Below the pieces are notes generated by a model, which saw only the letters and a list, made by a program, of their open reading frames with translations, had not been told where the DNA came from and searched no databases. Positions 15,818 to 25,191 of a DNA stretch of 64,000 bases are shown here, piece by piece (the first letter of the stretch is position 1; every line of letters begins with the position of its first letter). Source of the DNA: a virus. The position numbers and the translations under genes are program-made. Location: positions 62,001 to 126,000 of IMG/VR virus record IMGVR_UViG_3300025161_000004; one strand, written 5' to 3'.

Positions 15818-18800
15818 TCAAGAAAAATCCTCAACATAGTCATCATATTCTATATCCTCAGATTCTAAATCACCCTCAAATGAGATACTCTTATTAATCT
15901 TATCCTTATTATTTGCTTTTTTGATTAATACTTCTTCCCTAATCCTTTCTTCTCTCATTTTTAACTCAATATCAGTTAATGGTACATTGAATTCTTCCAT
16001 CACTATTTCTATGTACTCGCCATTAAACTTACCCAAAGAGTATGACTCATAATTTTTTATTAATACAGCATCACCTTTATTTAGTTTATCATTCACACTT
16101 TTAACTGGAACATGCTTATTCATTTTTTTAGATAATAGCTCACTCACATATTTAATTGCGTTATCATAAAATGGTAGTACTAATACCTGATCTTCTGGAA
16201 TCTTAAATCCATCCCATATTTTAAATGGATTATAACCCGTTTTATTCCAAAATTTAATCTCTGATTTTTCAAGATACATTGATTCATCAAAATCATCATG
16301 ATCATAATTACGTAATTCTGATTGTTCTTTAGTAAAATAATTTCTTTTATCTGGTGATTTAACTATTAAATTATTTTTCACTTCTTCACTAAATCCCTCA
16401 AGTAATGTTTTAACACGCTTATTAAACGCACTGATATATCTTGCCACATTATATTCACCAGTCATTTCAGGATTCTCCTCTAATACTTTAGAACTGATTA
16501 ATCTTGAAGCCATATATGTTTCACCTGTCTTCTTATCTGTAATAATACAGCTATCACCGTGAGATTGCAGTTTACCAATATTAACAAGATAAATGATGCT
16601 ATCTAATTCTGGTTCAGGCTGTAAATATTCTCTCGACAACTCTAACACATATAAAGCTCTAAAATTTTCATTATTATTTATTTTCTCATTAAAGAGAATA
16701 ACTTCATTCTCTTCCATTTTATTCTCTATAAATCTACGAACCTCAATTAAATCATTATCATTAAAAGTGATTTTGCTGATGTCATCATATGGTGGTTCTG
16801 TTCGATATTTTTCTAAATAGATTTCTCTAAATTTCTGATTATGCATTTTATTTCTTTCCGCAATAATCAATTCCATATGAGCCTTCTTGGCTTTTAATCT
16901 ACCATTCTTATCTGTACCTCTATTCAAATATTCTTTGATAGTTTCCTTATATTTTTTCTTAGTAGCAATCTTCTTTAATGGAATTCTCTTGTAATAGATA
17001 TCTGTTAAATAATCATAGTAATACTCAATAAACTCAGCACCCTTGCCCTCAAGAATTAGTCTCAAACCTTTATCAACAAATTCTTCAATATATTCAGGCA
17101 TAACTTTAGATTTAATAGTATTACCTGTTAATTTAATCTTCTTTTTAGGTATCAAAACATTTCCATTATTAGAATCAGGTATCATGACAACTTCACCAGT
17201 TTTCTTATCTATCTCGGTATACATTAATGCATAGTTAATTCTTGAGATATTCAAGCACGATTCATACTTACCGTCATTATCAATACTCATGAAAGGTGAT
17301 TTCAATTCTTCAGTATTAAATTTATGAATTAATGCTGCAATACCTTTATTACCACCATAAATCCAAACCTCGTCAATTGGTTTAGGTTCGGGTATAGGAT
17401 TACCATTAATGTCAATTGTGGTCAAATCATCAAATGAGAAGTTAACACCATCAGTAACTGCGAGTAATGGTATACAACCATATTTTTTAAACCAACTAAT
17501 CATTCGTCTCAAATATAAACGACCAGTACATGTAATGCGAGCAGCACATACCGAATCAGACCAGTTAAATGCAACACCTGAACCCAACGCACCAAATAAT
17601 GAGTTATTAATAATTTTAATAGGTAGTTGTTTTACATCAAAAAGATTCATTTCCTCGTCAGTAAACTTTTCGCCAAATTTTAATTTATTATAAACCTTAT
17701 TATCTATTGTTTGAAGTAATTCGATTTCTTCTTCATTTAAGGTTTTATTTTTTGCTAACTTTTTATAAATATTTCGTGTTGTCGTCATGTACGTCAACAT
17801 TTTCTTAATTACGTTAGTTATATCAAAAATTGGAAATACGTCTTCGCTCAACTGTATCATAGGATACAATGACCCAAAATCTAATTTCACAACATTTTTA
17901 CTATAACCCCTTTTATAACAACGTACAAGACCACCAGAAAATTTTTCTTCGGATTTATCATGTTCAGGTATTGCCAAACCATTCTCATAACTCCATGCAG
18001 TCATAAGAATATTCCACACTGATGCATTACCCATTGTAGCCGTTCTTTGATATGTTGTCGGAACTATTTTGGCAAGCAAAAACGAACTTTGATTATATAA
18101 ATTATCTATTTGCTCAGTTTCCCACAAGTCATCAAGAAGATATCGTCTTACAATCTTTTTACCCGTAGTAAAAATATAATCACCAATAGTTTCCTTTTTA
18201 TTTCTTAACCAAGAAACAAATTCTTTTTCTGGTATTAAAATTTCATTCCTCAATCTTTTATAGTCGTCTTCACTAATATTTTTTTTCTTTAATTGTAGTA
18301 AATAAAGTTTTGCCGATAATTGCTGCCATTGATCAGGTATAACTTCATATACGTTATTTTTTGGATTAATAATATAAACCTTATTTTCTATCCACATCTT
18401 ACCGATCGTACCATCTGAACCGTTGATGTACATACGATCTGGTTTTGCAATCTTTTCAAATTTAGCGATATACTTAAGTTTGGTGCTCTTTATTTCACTA
18501 TTGACTGCTGCGGTTCTTTTAACCGCATGTAGAGTATCTATAATAGTATACCCCCATGCAACAGTTGCAGTATATCTTTCACCAGAATTTCCAATTTTTA
18601 CAGAAGCATTTTCTCTACGATAAATTTTTTTATCTGCCTTATAACATGTATGTAATTTATCTAAATTTAAACCTAATTCATTTGCTCTACCAATAATATA
18701 CTCCATGTCAAAACCCTCAATATTGTGTCCAACAATAACAGCAGGTTTTAACAATTGAATTGTGTTAAAAAAATCAATTATTAGTTTTGCCTCTTCCTCA

Positions 18801-19480
18801 TCATCATTTATTTTTTTTACTTCGAGAATTGCTTCAAAACCTCTATTATCTCTAATACCTATTTGAATAATTCTACCTGTTTTATATCGAAGCGTTGTTG
18901 TTTCAATATCAATTGTCATTCGGTGTAAATCACTGTAATTATCAATACCCTTAAATAAACGAACCGAATGATGTATTAAAAATTGCTCTTCTGGTTTTAG
19001 ACTAAAAAATATATCTTTATACTTTAAAGAATAACTACCATTATTAATCTTTTCATTTAGATTTAAACCACCATCAGCAAAAAACTTATATATAGCATTT
19101 AATGAAATTGTGCTGGTAACCATATATGAAAATCCTTCTTTTAATCTTCTATGATTCCCAGTCCTAAGTTTAATAATTTCAATACCATTTCTTATTTTAT
19201 TAATATTAAATAAGTCTTCATTACCACCATATAAATTTATGTTTAAGGCTTTTAAATCCTTAATATATATAAATGGTCTATACTCAATATACTCCAATTC
19301 TGGTTTTTTATTAGGTCTATGAAAAATACATGCCATCTTATTACTATCGGGATTTCCTTCGATATTAACAAGATAACGCATATCATGCTCAACACCATCA
19401 CTGGTAACTATTTTATCGTTTCTACCTTCAAGAAATTGTTGTATTTCTTTAATTACTTGAATTGTGTTTTTTTCCGACAT
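15818..19480 (-). CDS. 43: DNA polymerase, family B (T4 gp43-like)
   Basis: 1220 residues, about 300 longer than T4 gp43. The 3'-5' exonuclease motifs are present: Exo I MTIDIETTT (Asp191, Glu193), Exo II VGHNIEGFDMEYI (Asp258) and a Exo III region near YTIIDTLHAV. Polymerase motif A is VKLDFGSLYP (Asp534), motif B KIINNSLFGALGSG (622-635) and motif C LAVTDGVNF (Asp677). The first Asp of the usual DTD is Val, but the catalytic second one is kept. An acidic tail closes the protein (LESEDIEYDDYVEDF). It replicates the phage genome. The downstream terminator and the 6-base gap to the upstream small gene define its unit. Confidence 0.95.
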   Translation of the reverse strand: MSEKNTIQVIKEIQQFLEGRNDKIVTSDGVEHDMRYLVNIEGNPDSNKMACIFHRPNKKPELEYIEYRPFIYIKDLKALNINLYGGNEDLFNINKIRNGIEIIKLRTGNHRRLKEGFSYMVTSTISLNAIYKFFADGGLNLNEKINNGSYSLKYKDIFFSLKPEEQFLIHHSVRLFKGIDNYSDLHRMTIDIETTTLRYKTGRIIQIGIRDNRGFEAILEVKKINDDEEEAKLIIDFFNTIQLLKPAVIVGHNIEGFDMEYIIGRANELGLNLDKLHTCYKADKKIYRRENASVKIGNSGERYTATVAWGYTIIDTLHAVKRTAAVNSEIKSTKLKYIAKFEKIAKPDRMYINGSDGTIGKMWIENKVYIINPKNNVYEVIPDQWQQLSAKLYLLQLKKKNISEDDYKRLRNEILIPEKEFVSWLRNKKETIGDYIFTTGKKIVRRYLLDDLWETEQIDNLYNQSSFLLAKIVPTTYQRTATMGNASVWNILMTAWSYENGLAIPEHDKSEEKFSGGLVRCYKRGYSKNVVKLDFGSLYPMIQLSEDVFPIFDITNVIKKMLTYMTTTRNIYKKLAKNKTLNEEEIELLQTIDNKVYNKLKFGEKFTDEEMNLFDVKQLPIKIINNSLFGALGSGVAFNWSDSVCAARITCTGRLYLRRMISWFKKYGCIPLLAVTDGVNFSFDDLTTIDINGNPIPEPKPIDEVWIYGGNKGIAALIHKFNTEELKSPFMSIDNDGKYESCLNISRINYALMYTEIDKKTGEVVMIPDSNNGNVLIPKKKIKLTGNTIKSKVMPEYIEEFVDKGLRLILEGKGAEFIEYYYDYLTDIYYKRIPLKKIATKKKYKETIKEYLNRGTDKNGRLKAKKAHMELIIAERNKMHNQKFREIYLEKYRTEPPYDDISKITFNDNDLIEVRRFIENKMEENEVILFNEKINNNENFRALYVLELSREYLQPEPELDSIIYLVNIGKLQSHGDSCIITDKKTGETYMASRLISSKVLEENPEMTGEYNVARYISAFNKRVKTLLEGFSEEVKNNLIVKSPDKRNYFTKEQSELRNYDHDDFDESMYLEKSEIKFWNKTGYNPFKIWDGFKIPEDQVLVLPFYDNAIKYVSELLSKKMNKHVPVKSVNDKLNKGDAVLIKNYESYSLGKFNGEYIEIVMEEFNVPLTDIELKMREERIREEVLIKKANNKDKINKSISFEGDLESEDIEYDDYVEDFS

Positions 19481-19486
19481 AAAAAT

Positions 19487-19840
19487 TTAATTACGTACGA
19501 TTGTTAATTTCTTATTTTTGGGATTGTAAATATAATCAATATTGTTATGTTTATATGTTAAACTATCTTTTAATTGATTAGGATATTTAGGATATACACC
19601 AATTAACCAAAGACTCGTTATTAAATTATTACCTCTTATTGTTAAACAATCACCACTTTTATCAAACTTAATGTCAACATTAAAAAGTAAATAATCATCA
19701 TCAGATGAAACTTTATCATATAGAAATTGATAACATTTTATTAATAATTGTTCTTGTACAGATGGTTTCTCCATATCAAGAAGTAAATATTCAACAAATA
19801 TATCACTCAAACTATTATAAACTTTTGGTTTATCGAACAT
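19487..19840 (-). CDS. Small protein of unknown function between helicase and polymerase
   Basis: 117 residues. The first half is helical (EYLLLDMEKPSVQEQLLIKC), the second has strands (YLLFNVDIKFDKSGDCLTIR, IDYIYNPKNKKLTIVRN). No family recognised. It overlaps the SNF2-like helicase stop by 11 bases and ends 6 bases before the polymerase start, so it is translationally tied to both and likely acts in replication. Confidence 0.68.
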   Translation of the reverse strand: MFDKPKVYNSLSDIFVEYLLLDMEKPSVQEQLLIKCYQFLYDKVSSDDDYLLFNVDIKFDKSGDCLTIRGNNLITSLWLIGVYPKYPNQLKDSLTYKHNNIDYIYNPKNKKLTIVRN

Positions 19841-22667
19841 ATTTTTTCTTCAAACTTCCAATTAAATCATTTAAGATAGACTCGGACACCTTAGACTGAA
19901 AATCTACATTGTCAATTGCTTTCGATATTTCTTTCCTTTTATTTTCAATAAGCTCAAATACCTTTTCGTCAATAGTTCCCATTAATTGAGGTATATAAAT
20001 GGTAACATTATTTTTTTGACCTATTCGATGGCAATTATGAACAGTTGATAACCCAACAACAAAAGAATGATCATCTTCAACAGTAAGATCATATACTCTT
20101 TCATTACCACGTTTTAATCTAACGATTTCAATTTTTGCTATTGAAAATAATAAATTGCCATTATCGTTTATTATAAATTTATTTTTTGTTGTCATATCAT
20201 TTAAACCATATTCAAGAGACCAAGATGAGTATCTTTTATTTGAATTATTTTGTTTTATTCTTGGTATATTACCAATTAATGACTCTAATAAAATTATTTG
20301 ATATGACAAATATTTAGATATTCTGCTTACTTGTTGCGAACCCTTTCTTTTATACCCATTAGTACTATAAATACCATCTAATAATGATTTAATCAAATCA
20401 TGTTTTAAATTAAAAAGTAATTCGGGTATTTTTTTATTTTTTGCAGTTTCACCAAACAAAAATTCAAAAACATCTCTTAAATCTTTAGAAAATATTGTAT
20501 ATACCACATATTTTTTATCTGACTTAAAATATTTATCATATGTGCTATTCAAACCAAAACTATCACTAATATATTCAATACACCTTTTAACTTCTAAATC
20601 TTCATCAATACGACCACTTATACAAACAGAATTTTCATTCACCCAACCATCACCAATAAATCTACCCATAGCATACAATAATTTATTATCCAATTTAATA
20701 TTTCTGTTTACGAATTTTAAATCACATCCTATTTTTTCTTCTATATAATCAATATTAAACTCATTTAAAGTATTATTTCCTATGTTCAATTTTGATAATA
20801 CAATCATATGATCAAATATATTAATATTTGATGCCTCAACCCATTCGTATGATTTTTTTATTTTATCATATACATATAATTTGTGATCTTGAGTACAAGA
20901 CAATGGTAAATGATATCCTTTGTAGTATATTTTATATAATGCTTTTTTCTTTTCTAATTTAGATTTAACATCAAGCACTTTTTTCCAATTACCTTTATGC
21001 GTATAGACTAAATCACCTATTTTAATATTTTCAATTTTTTTATATCCGTCATTTTTGGTCAACACTAATTGACCACTTAATATACATCTATCACTAACCT
21101 GATCATACTCACCAACACTAAATGGGAGTGTAATTATAAAAATTTTATTTGATGCTGTCAATGTCAAACCATAACTACATGTTTGTATTGAACCTAAAAA
21201 TAATTTTAAATCACTATTAGGATCTTGAAATTTACTTACAATAGTATTTCTTTCTTCAACAGATTGATCACCTGTATGTACTGCCGATATTGTCGGAAAC
21301 AATTTATTAATCTCATATAGATTTTCTTTGAACATATCAATAACTACAATTTTTTCATCTTCCTCAACTAATCTCTCAAGTAATTCTGCTACCATTTTAA
21401 TTTTTTGTTTTGCAGTATATTGTCTCAATCTAATTAAAACAGTTAATGGATTTAATTGTGTTTGATGTATATTACCGAAGATTATCTCCTCAACCACACC
21501 CTTCTCTATCTCTTTATACTCATCCAATTGATTTTTATCCATCTCAATGAATATTTTTTGATATATCTTATCTGGTAAATCTAGTACTTCTTCTTTTCTT
21601 TTCCTATAGGTATAAGCAGATAGTTTATTATAGAGTTCATCTAATTTAGGCAAATTATTTGTTTCCCAAGTCATTAACTCTGTATTGAATACCATTCCAC
21701 AATAATACTCAAAAAAATGTTTTTTTGTAGCAAACTCTATTGGTGATATTTGATTTAATGTAGTATATAATTCGTAAATTCTATTCGGTGCTGGTGTACC
21801 AGATAAAAACACTTTATGTTCAACTTTCTTAAATAACTTCTTAAAATTTTTGTAAGTGTTTGATTTGCTATTTTTTAACTTATGTGATTCATCGCAAATA
21901 ACACATTTTGGTATAAAATCTAAACCTAAATTTTTTAACTTATTTTTAATATTATCACTATTGCTCTTGTTAAAAAATTCATAGTTAAAAATAATGTATT
22001 TAGATTCTTCAATACTATATTCATTATTTTTATTACCTATGATATATGCTTTTGAATCAGTAAATTTTTTTATTTCATTAAAATAATTAAACTTAAGACT
22101 ATTTGGTGTGATAACAAATACTTTATCAAAACCCTTCATCTCAACAAATGCAATACTCACTAATGTTTTTCCTAGTCCCATTTCAAATGAAATCAATGCA
22201 CTGCCAACATATTCAAGAAATAACGCAGCTACAATTTGATGATTAAATAAAGTAACTCCGTTCTTTAAATTTTTTAAGACCTTATCCGCATATTGTTGTG
22301 GATTTTGCTCGTATTCTTTTTTAAATTTTATAGCTAAATCATTTTTTTCAAGCTGATTTTTTAATTCAAGAATTTTCTTTTTGGCTTTTTCATCTTCTTT
22401 TCGGGTAAGATTAATAAATTCTTTTTTATTTTCTTCACCCATGAAATCAAAAAATATTATCTTAGAATTACGATATGCTAAAATAACACTAAATAATCCT
22501 GCGGGGCTAATTTCCCATGCCTTTTGGGATGGATTCCAAGATCTTTGCTTGATAGGCAAGCTCTTTATTTTTTCAACTAATTGCTTATTATAGGGAAATC
22601 TGACATAATATTTGTTTGTATTGGGTACTTTTTCACAAAGTACAATGAATCGGGTATCTGAAGTCAT
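19830..22667 (-). CDS. SNF2-like DNA helicase interrupted by an intein
   Basis: 945 residues; without the intein 594. Helicase motifs: Walker A EMGLGKTLVS (162-171), DESH box CVICDESHKLKN (255-266), motif III LSGTPAPN (288-295), C-terminal SYGLTLTASNK (498-508) and motif VI QVSDR-CHRIGQ. The N-terminal part has a HARP/SWI-like SWNPSQKAWEISP element. Such enzymes translocate on duplex DNA and remodel forks; in T4 UvsW is the comparable branch-migration helicase, though this one is SNF2-type. An intein occupies residues 528-878, between Arg527 and Cys879 inside motif VI, so the enzyme is inactive until spliced. Upstream, 22688-22695 carries TATATTTG without a clear -33 box. Confidence 0.93.
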   Translation of the reverse strand: MTSDTRFIVLCEKVPNTNKYYVRFPYNKQLVEKIKSLPIKQRSWNPSQKAWEISPAGLFSVILAYRNSKIIFFDFMGEENKKEFINLTRKEDEKAKKKILELKNQLEKNDLAIKFKKEYEQNPQQYADKVLKNLKNGVTLFNHQIVAALFLEYVGSALISFEMGLGKTLVSIAFVEMKGFDKVFVITPNSLKFNYFNEIKKFTDSKAYIIGNKNNEYSIEESKYIIFNYEFFNKSNSDNIKNKLKNLGLDFIPKCVICDESHKLKNSKSNTYKNFKKLFKKVEHKVFLSGTPAPNRIYELYTTLNQISPIEFATKKHFFEYYCGMVFNTELMTWETNNLPKLDELYNKLSAYTYRKRKEEVLDLPDKIYQKIFIEMDKNQLDEYKEIEKGVVEEIIFGNIHQTQLNPLTVLIRLRQYTAKQKIKMVAELLERLVEEDEKIVVIDMFKENLYEINKLFPTISAVHTGDQSVEERNTIVSKFQDPNSDLKLFLGSIQTCSYGLTLTASNKIFIITLPFSVGEYDQVSDRCILSGQLVLTKNDGYKKIENIKIGDLVYTHKGNWKKVLDVKSKLEKKKALYKIYYKGYHLPLSCTQDHKLYVYDKIKKSYEWVEASNINIFDHMIVLSKLNIGNNTLNEFNIDYIEEKIGCDLKFVNRNIKLDNKLLYAMGRFIGDGWVNENSVCISGRIDEDLEVKRCIEYISDSFGLNSTYDKYFKSDKKYVVYTIFSKDLRDVFEFLFGETAKNKKIPELLFNLKHDLIKSLLDGIYSTNGYKRKGSQQVSRISKYLSYQIILLESLIGNIPRIKQNNSNKRYSSWSLEYGLNDMTTKNKFIINDNGNLLFSIAKIEIVRLKRGNERVYDLTVEDDHSFVVGLSTVHNCHRIGQKNNVTIYIPQLMGTIDEKVFELIENKRKEISKAIDNVDFQSKVSESILNDLIGSLKKKYVR
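20034..21086 (-). mobile_element. Intein with LAGLIDADG homing endonuclease
   Basis: 351 residues. It begins with Cys (block A CILSGQLVLT), has block B LSCTQDHKLYV with the conserved TxxH, two LAGLIDADG-like helices (LLYAMGRFIGDGW and LIKSLLDGIYSTNGY), block F ERVYDLTVEDDHSFVV and block G STVHN followed by Cys of the C-extein. All splicing residues (Cys1, TxxH, His-Asn, +1 Cys) are present, so it should splice. Insertion falls in the most conserved helicase motif, as is usual for inteins. The endonuclease P-loops keep acidic residues (GDG and DG), so homing may still be active. Confidence 0.93.
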
Positions 22668-22702
22668 TTTAGGCTATGGCTATATTGCAAATATAGCTAA
22701 AT

Positions 22703-23107
22703 TTAAACTACAGTGGTAACTGTGATTGAATCTTGAATATAAATATCTATCATTTGATTAGTTGGGAATGCCATTTTTCCACAAAAATTCCCTAAAAAAT
22801 CAATTTGAAACTGACCTTTAAAATGTCCTTCTTTTCTGGTGTCTTTTGATGAAAAACGATAAGTTAATGTATATTTCACCTCATCTGGTTCTAATGCTCT
22901 ATTTTCGCTAATCTCTAAATTTGCCTCTGAATTGGCTATTTTATATATTCCTGTATCAGCATCCACCATAGAAAATGTAACAGCACAATTTTCTAGCATA
23001 TCTTCTGTAATATCATAATATTCCATGATTGCTTGTGTTAAAGGAAATTTTAACTTAGGTAATGTACTGTTCTTTTTTATGTAAAAAATTTGTCTACTTT
23101 GATGCAT
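22703..23107 (-). CDS. BppU N-terminal-like baseplate protein
   Basis: 134 residues. It matches the pattern of the baseplate upper protein N-terminal domain: IKKNSTLPKLKFPL, then CAVTFSMVDADTGIYKI, a middle SENRALEPDEVKYTLTYRF and the closing SKDTRKEGHFKGQFQIDF followed by MAFPTNQMIDIYI. In siphoviruses this domain anchors receptor-binding proteins on the baseplate. Here it sits at the end of the fibre array, 3 bases past the stop of the next gene, fitting an adaptor role. Family assignment is by eye only. Confidence 0.62.
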   Translation of the reverse strand: MHQSRQIFYIKKNSTLPKLKFPLTQAIMEYYDITEDMLENCAVTFSMVDADTGIYKIANSEANLEISENRALEPDEVKYTLTYRFSSKDTRKEGHFKGQFQIDFLGNFCGKMAFPTNQMIDIYIQDSITVTTVV

Positions 23108-23110
23108 ATC

Positions 23111-24043
23111 TTAAGTGTTAATATTGTTTTCATTATAATCTATATTGATATTATCATATAAATACATTCTTATTGTGAGACCACCAGTGTTCGGTATAAC
23201 ATTATCAAGCCAAGAATGATTTGTATCAGTCAACAAAATATTTTTCAAAACAGATTCTGCGCCCTCAATGTATTTGAATATTGCACTATTGTATTGTTCG
23301 AGGAATAATAACCCTAGATTTTCAGCCTCTATCTGTGTAACACCCAAAGTCATCATAATCAAACCAACAGTATTTGTTTTTAACGTCGATATGACATTTC
23401 TTCTTCTAACCTCACCAGCCTGAATAGCTTCCTCTACCGTATAATATTTAGTTGTTTTCTTCGTTTCACCTGATGTACCGTCAGTATAATACCAAGTTAT
23501 AGTCATTTCACGTCTACTTAACATTTTATTAGTACGGTAATATGTTCTATCTTCACTTACACATAACTTACTATACGTTTGATTTATTGGATTATATTCT
23601 CCATAATACTCAACCCTATATAATTCACCCTTTCTAAAAAATCTTTTCTTGTGTAAACCAATTATATCATAATCTATATTTAATGGTGCAATCTTAGCAT
23701 TTATTTGTCTTGAAAAATTTTCGTAATTAATATAATCATATATCCTATAATAATGATCTAACACATAATTTTGAACTACACTTAGTTCAGATTCATTCAA
23801 TTCCGTTAATGATTCGGGCAATAATTTACTTATTTCAAATCTAACAGTATTATAATTTAAAACATTCTCACCAAATAAACCCCAATTCAATATTGAACTA
23901 ATATCCACATATCCATTCGGGATTGTTTCACCAGAAAAAATCCACTTGAATGGATCATTACCAGATAATTCTGAATTATCCCATGATGTCTTTTCAACAC
24001 CAATTATTTGACCATTTAAAACATATGCTAATAATTTTCTCAT
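23111..24043 (-). CDS. Probable tail or baseplate protein
   Basis: 310 residues. I recognise no family. The start MRKLLAYVLNGQIIGVEKTS reads like a short beta hairpin; the body mixes beta strands (TITWYYTDGTSGETKKTTKY) with a helical middle (TVEEAIQAGEVRRRNVIS) and a helical stretch LGLLFLEQYNSAIFKYIEGA. It is packed between the BppU-like gene (3 bases) and the first fibre gene (1 base), so it is part of the appendage operon and probably a virion component. Confidence 0.66.
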   Translation of the reverse strand: MRKLLAYVLNGQIIGVEKTSWDNSELSGNDPFKWIFSGETIPNGYVDISSILNWGLFGENVLNYNTVRFEISKLLPESLTELNESELSVVQNYVLDHYYRIYDYINYENFSRQINAKIAPLNIDYDIIGLHKKRFFRKGELYRVEYYGEYNPINQTYSKLCVSEDRTYYRTNKMLSRREMTITWYYTDGTSGETKKTTKYYTVEEAIQAGEVRRRNVISTLKTNTVGLIMMTLGVTQIEAENLGLLFLEQYNSAIFKYIEGAESVLKNILLTDTNHSWLDNVIPNTGGLTIRMYLYDNINIDYNENNINT

Positions 24044-24044
24044 A

Positions 24045-25166
24045 TTATCTTACTTGTTTTGCTCTTATTGAACCATATGTTATAAACGCAGTACCACCGC
24101 CAACTTGTCTAAATCTAATTTCAAAAGTATGTATACCAGATGTAAGTGTCAAATCTTTTGTTAATATAAAAGGCATTACATTTACAGATGCATTCGATTG
24201 AATTCTATTTTCTACACCTTGTAATACATTATCAATATAAAATCCTATAACAATACTTCTATTTGAAGTAATATTTCCACCTACAGCATTGAAATCAATA
24301 GACCATGTACCACCATCTAAAAAACCAGACCTACCACTAAGGTATACTACATCAGTAGTAGTCGTATTATTTTGAGTTGTTGATCTATCAATATAATAAT
24401 AAAATCCTGTACCACCAGTAATAGTATTTATACTTACATTCGAATTTTTTAAATTACCATTAGCATCAAATATTGCGATATTATTTGTAGCACCAAAAAC
24501 TTTATCAATTTTATTATTTGTAATACCAGTGACATAACCATTATCTACTAATGATCTCGCATTATAATTTGCAGATAGATTAGTAGAATATTGAATTGGA
24601 AAACCAGCAAAGGTTAGTCTACTTCCTGTTGCTGGTGAAGTTATTGTTGTCGCACCTGTTAATGTACCACCTAATCTAACATTTGTTCCATTTTTTGTTA
24701 AACCATTATTTGCAGACTGAAGTGCAGTACTACCTGTATAGGTATTAAATATCGTTTTACTTAAAAAGGTATTTGGAGCAGTACTACCTGTATAGGTATT
24801 AAATAAACCCTTATTTAATTTACCATTTATAGTTGATTCAGTTGTTGCGGTATAACCATTAAAAACTGATTCAGATATTCCACTAATATTTGTTGTTGCA
24901 GTATAACCTGTTAATTGACCATATGTAACATATGAATCTGGAGATTTATCAACAGTATCATTTAAATATGATCTTATTGTCTGATCGTCATTTAAAACTA
25001 TACTACCACTTTGTTCTCTATAAAAGTAAAGTGGTTGATTTTGAGGTATGAAAAAATTAATTTGAATTTCACCAGTATTAGGTGGTAAAGGTGCAAAAGA
25101 AGTTGTACTCCTATCAACTAATGTATTATTATAATCAGTTCTATAAAGATAATATTCCAATGCCAT
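24045..25166 (-). CDS. Tail fibre protein
   Basis: 373 residues. The N-terminal 80 residues, beginning ALEYYLYRTDYNNTLVDRST, are shared in pattern with the next upstream gene (TFRYLIYRTDYGNTIVRESA), so the two use the same attachment domain. The middle has tandem repeats FNTYTGSTAP and TATT, typical of trimeric fibre shafts, and the module NGLTKNGTNVRLGGTLTG that recurs in two other fibres here. The C-terminal 100 residues are a beta-rich tip (SGIHTFEIRFRQVGGGTAFI). Likely a trimeric receptor-binding fibre. Confidence 0.78.
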   Translation of the reverse strand: MALEYYLYRTDYNNTLVDRSTTSFAPLPPNTGEIQINFFIPQNQPLYFYREQSGSIVLNDDQTIRSYLNDTVDKSPDSYVTYGQLTGYTATTNISGISESVFNGYTATTESTINGKLNKGLFNTYTGSTAPNTFLSKTIFNTYTGSTALQSANNGLTKNGTNVRLGGTLTGATTITSPATGSRLTFAGFPIQYSTNLSANYNARSLVDNGYVTGITNNKIDKVFGATNNIAIFDANGNLKNSNVSINTITGGTGFYYYIDRSTTQNNTTTTDVVYLSGRSGFLDGGTWSIDFNAVGGNITSNRSIVIGFYIDNVLQGVENRIQSNASVNVMPFILTKDLTLTSGIHTFEIRFRQVGGGTAFITYGSIRAKQVR

Positions 25167-25191
25167 TTAATCACATTCATTTATTAACTCA

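Noticed and set aside
22688-22695. TATATTTG as a promoter of the SNF2-like gene
   Set aside because: No TTG or TTTG at 19-21 bases upstream; the match alone is expected by chance in such A+T-rich DNA.
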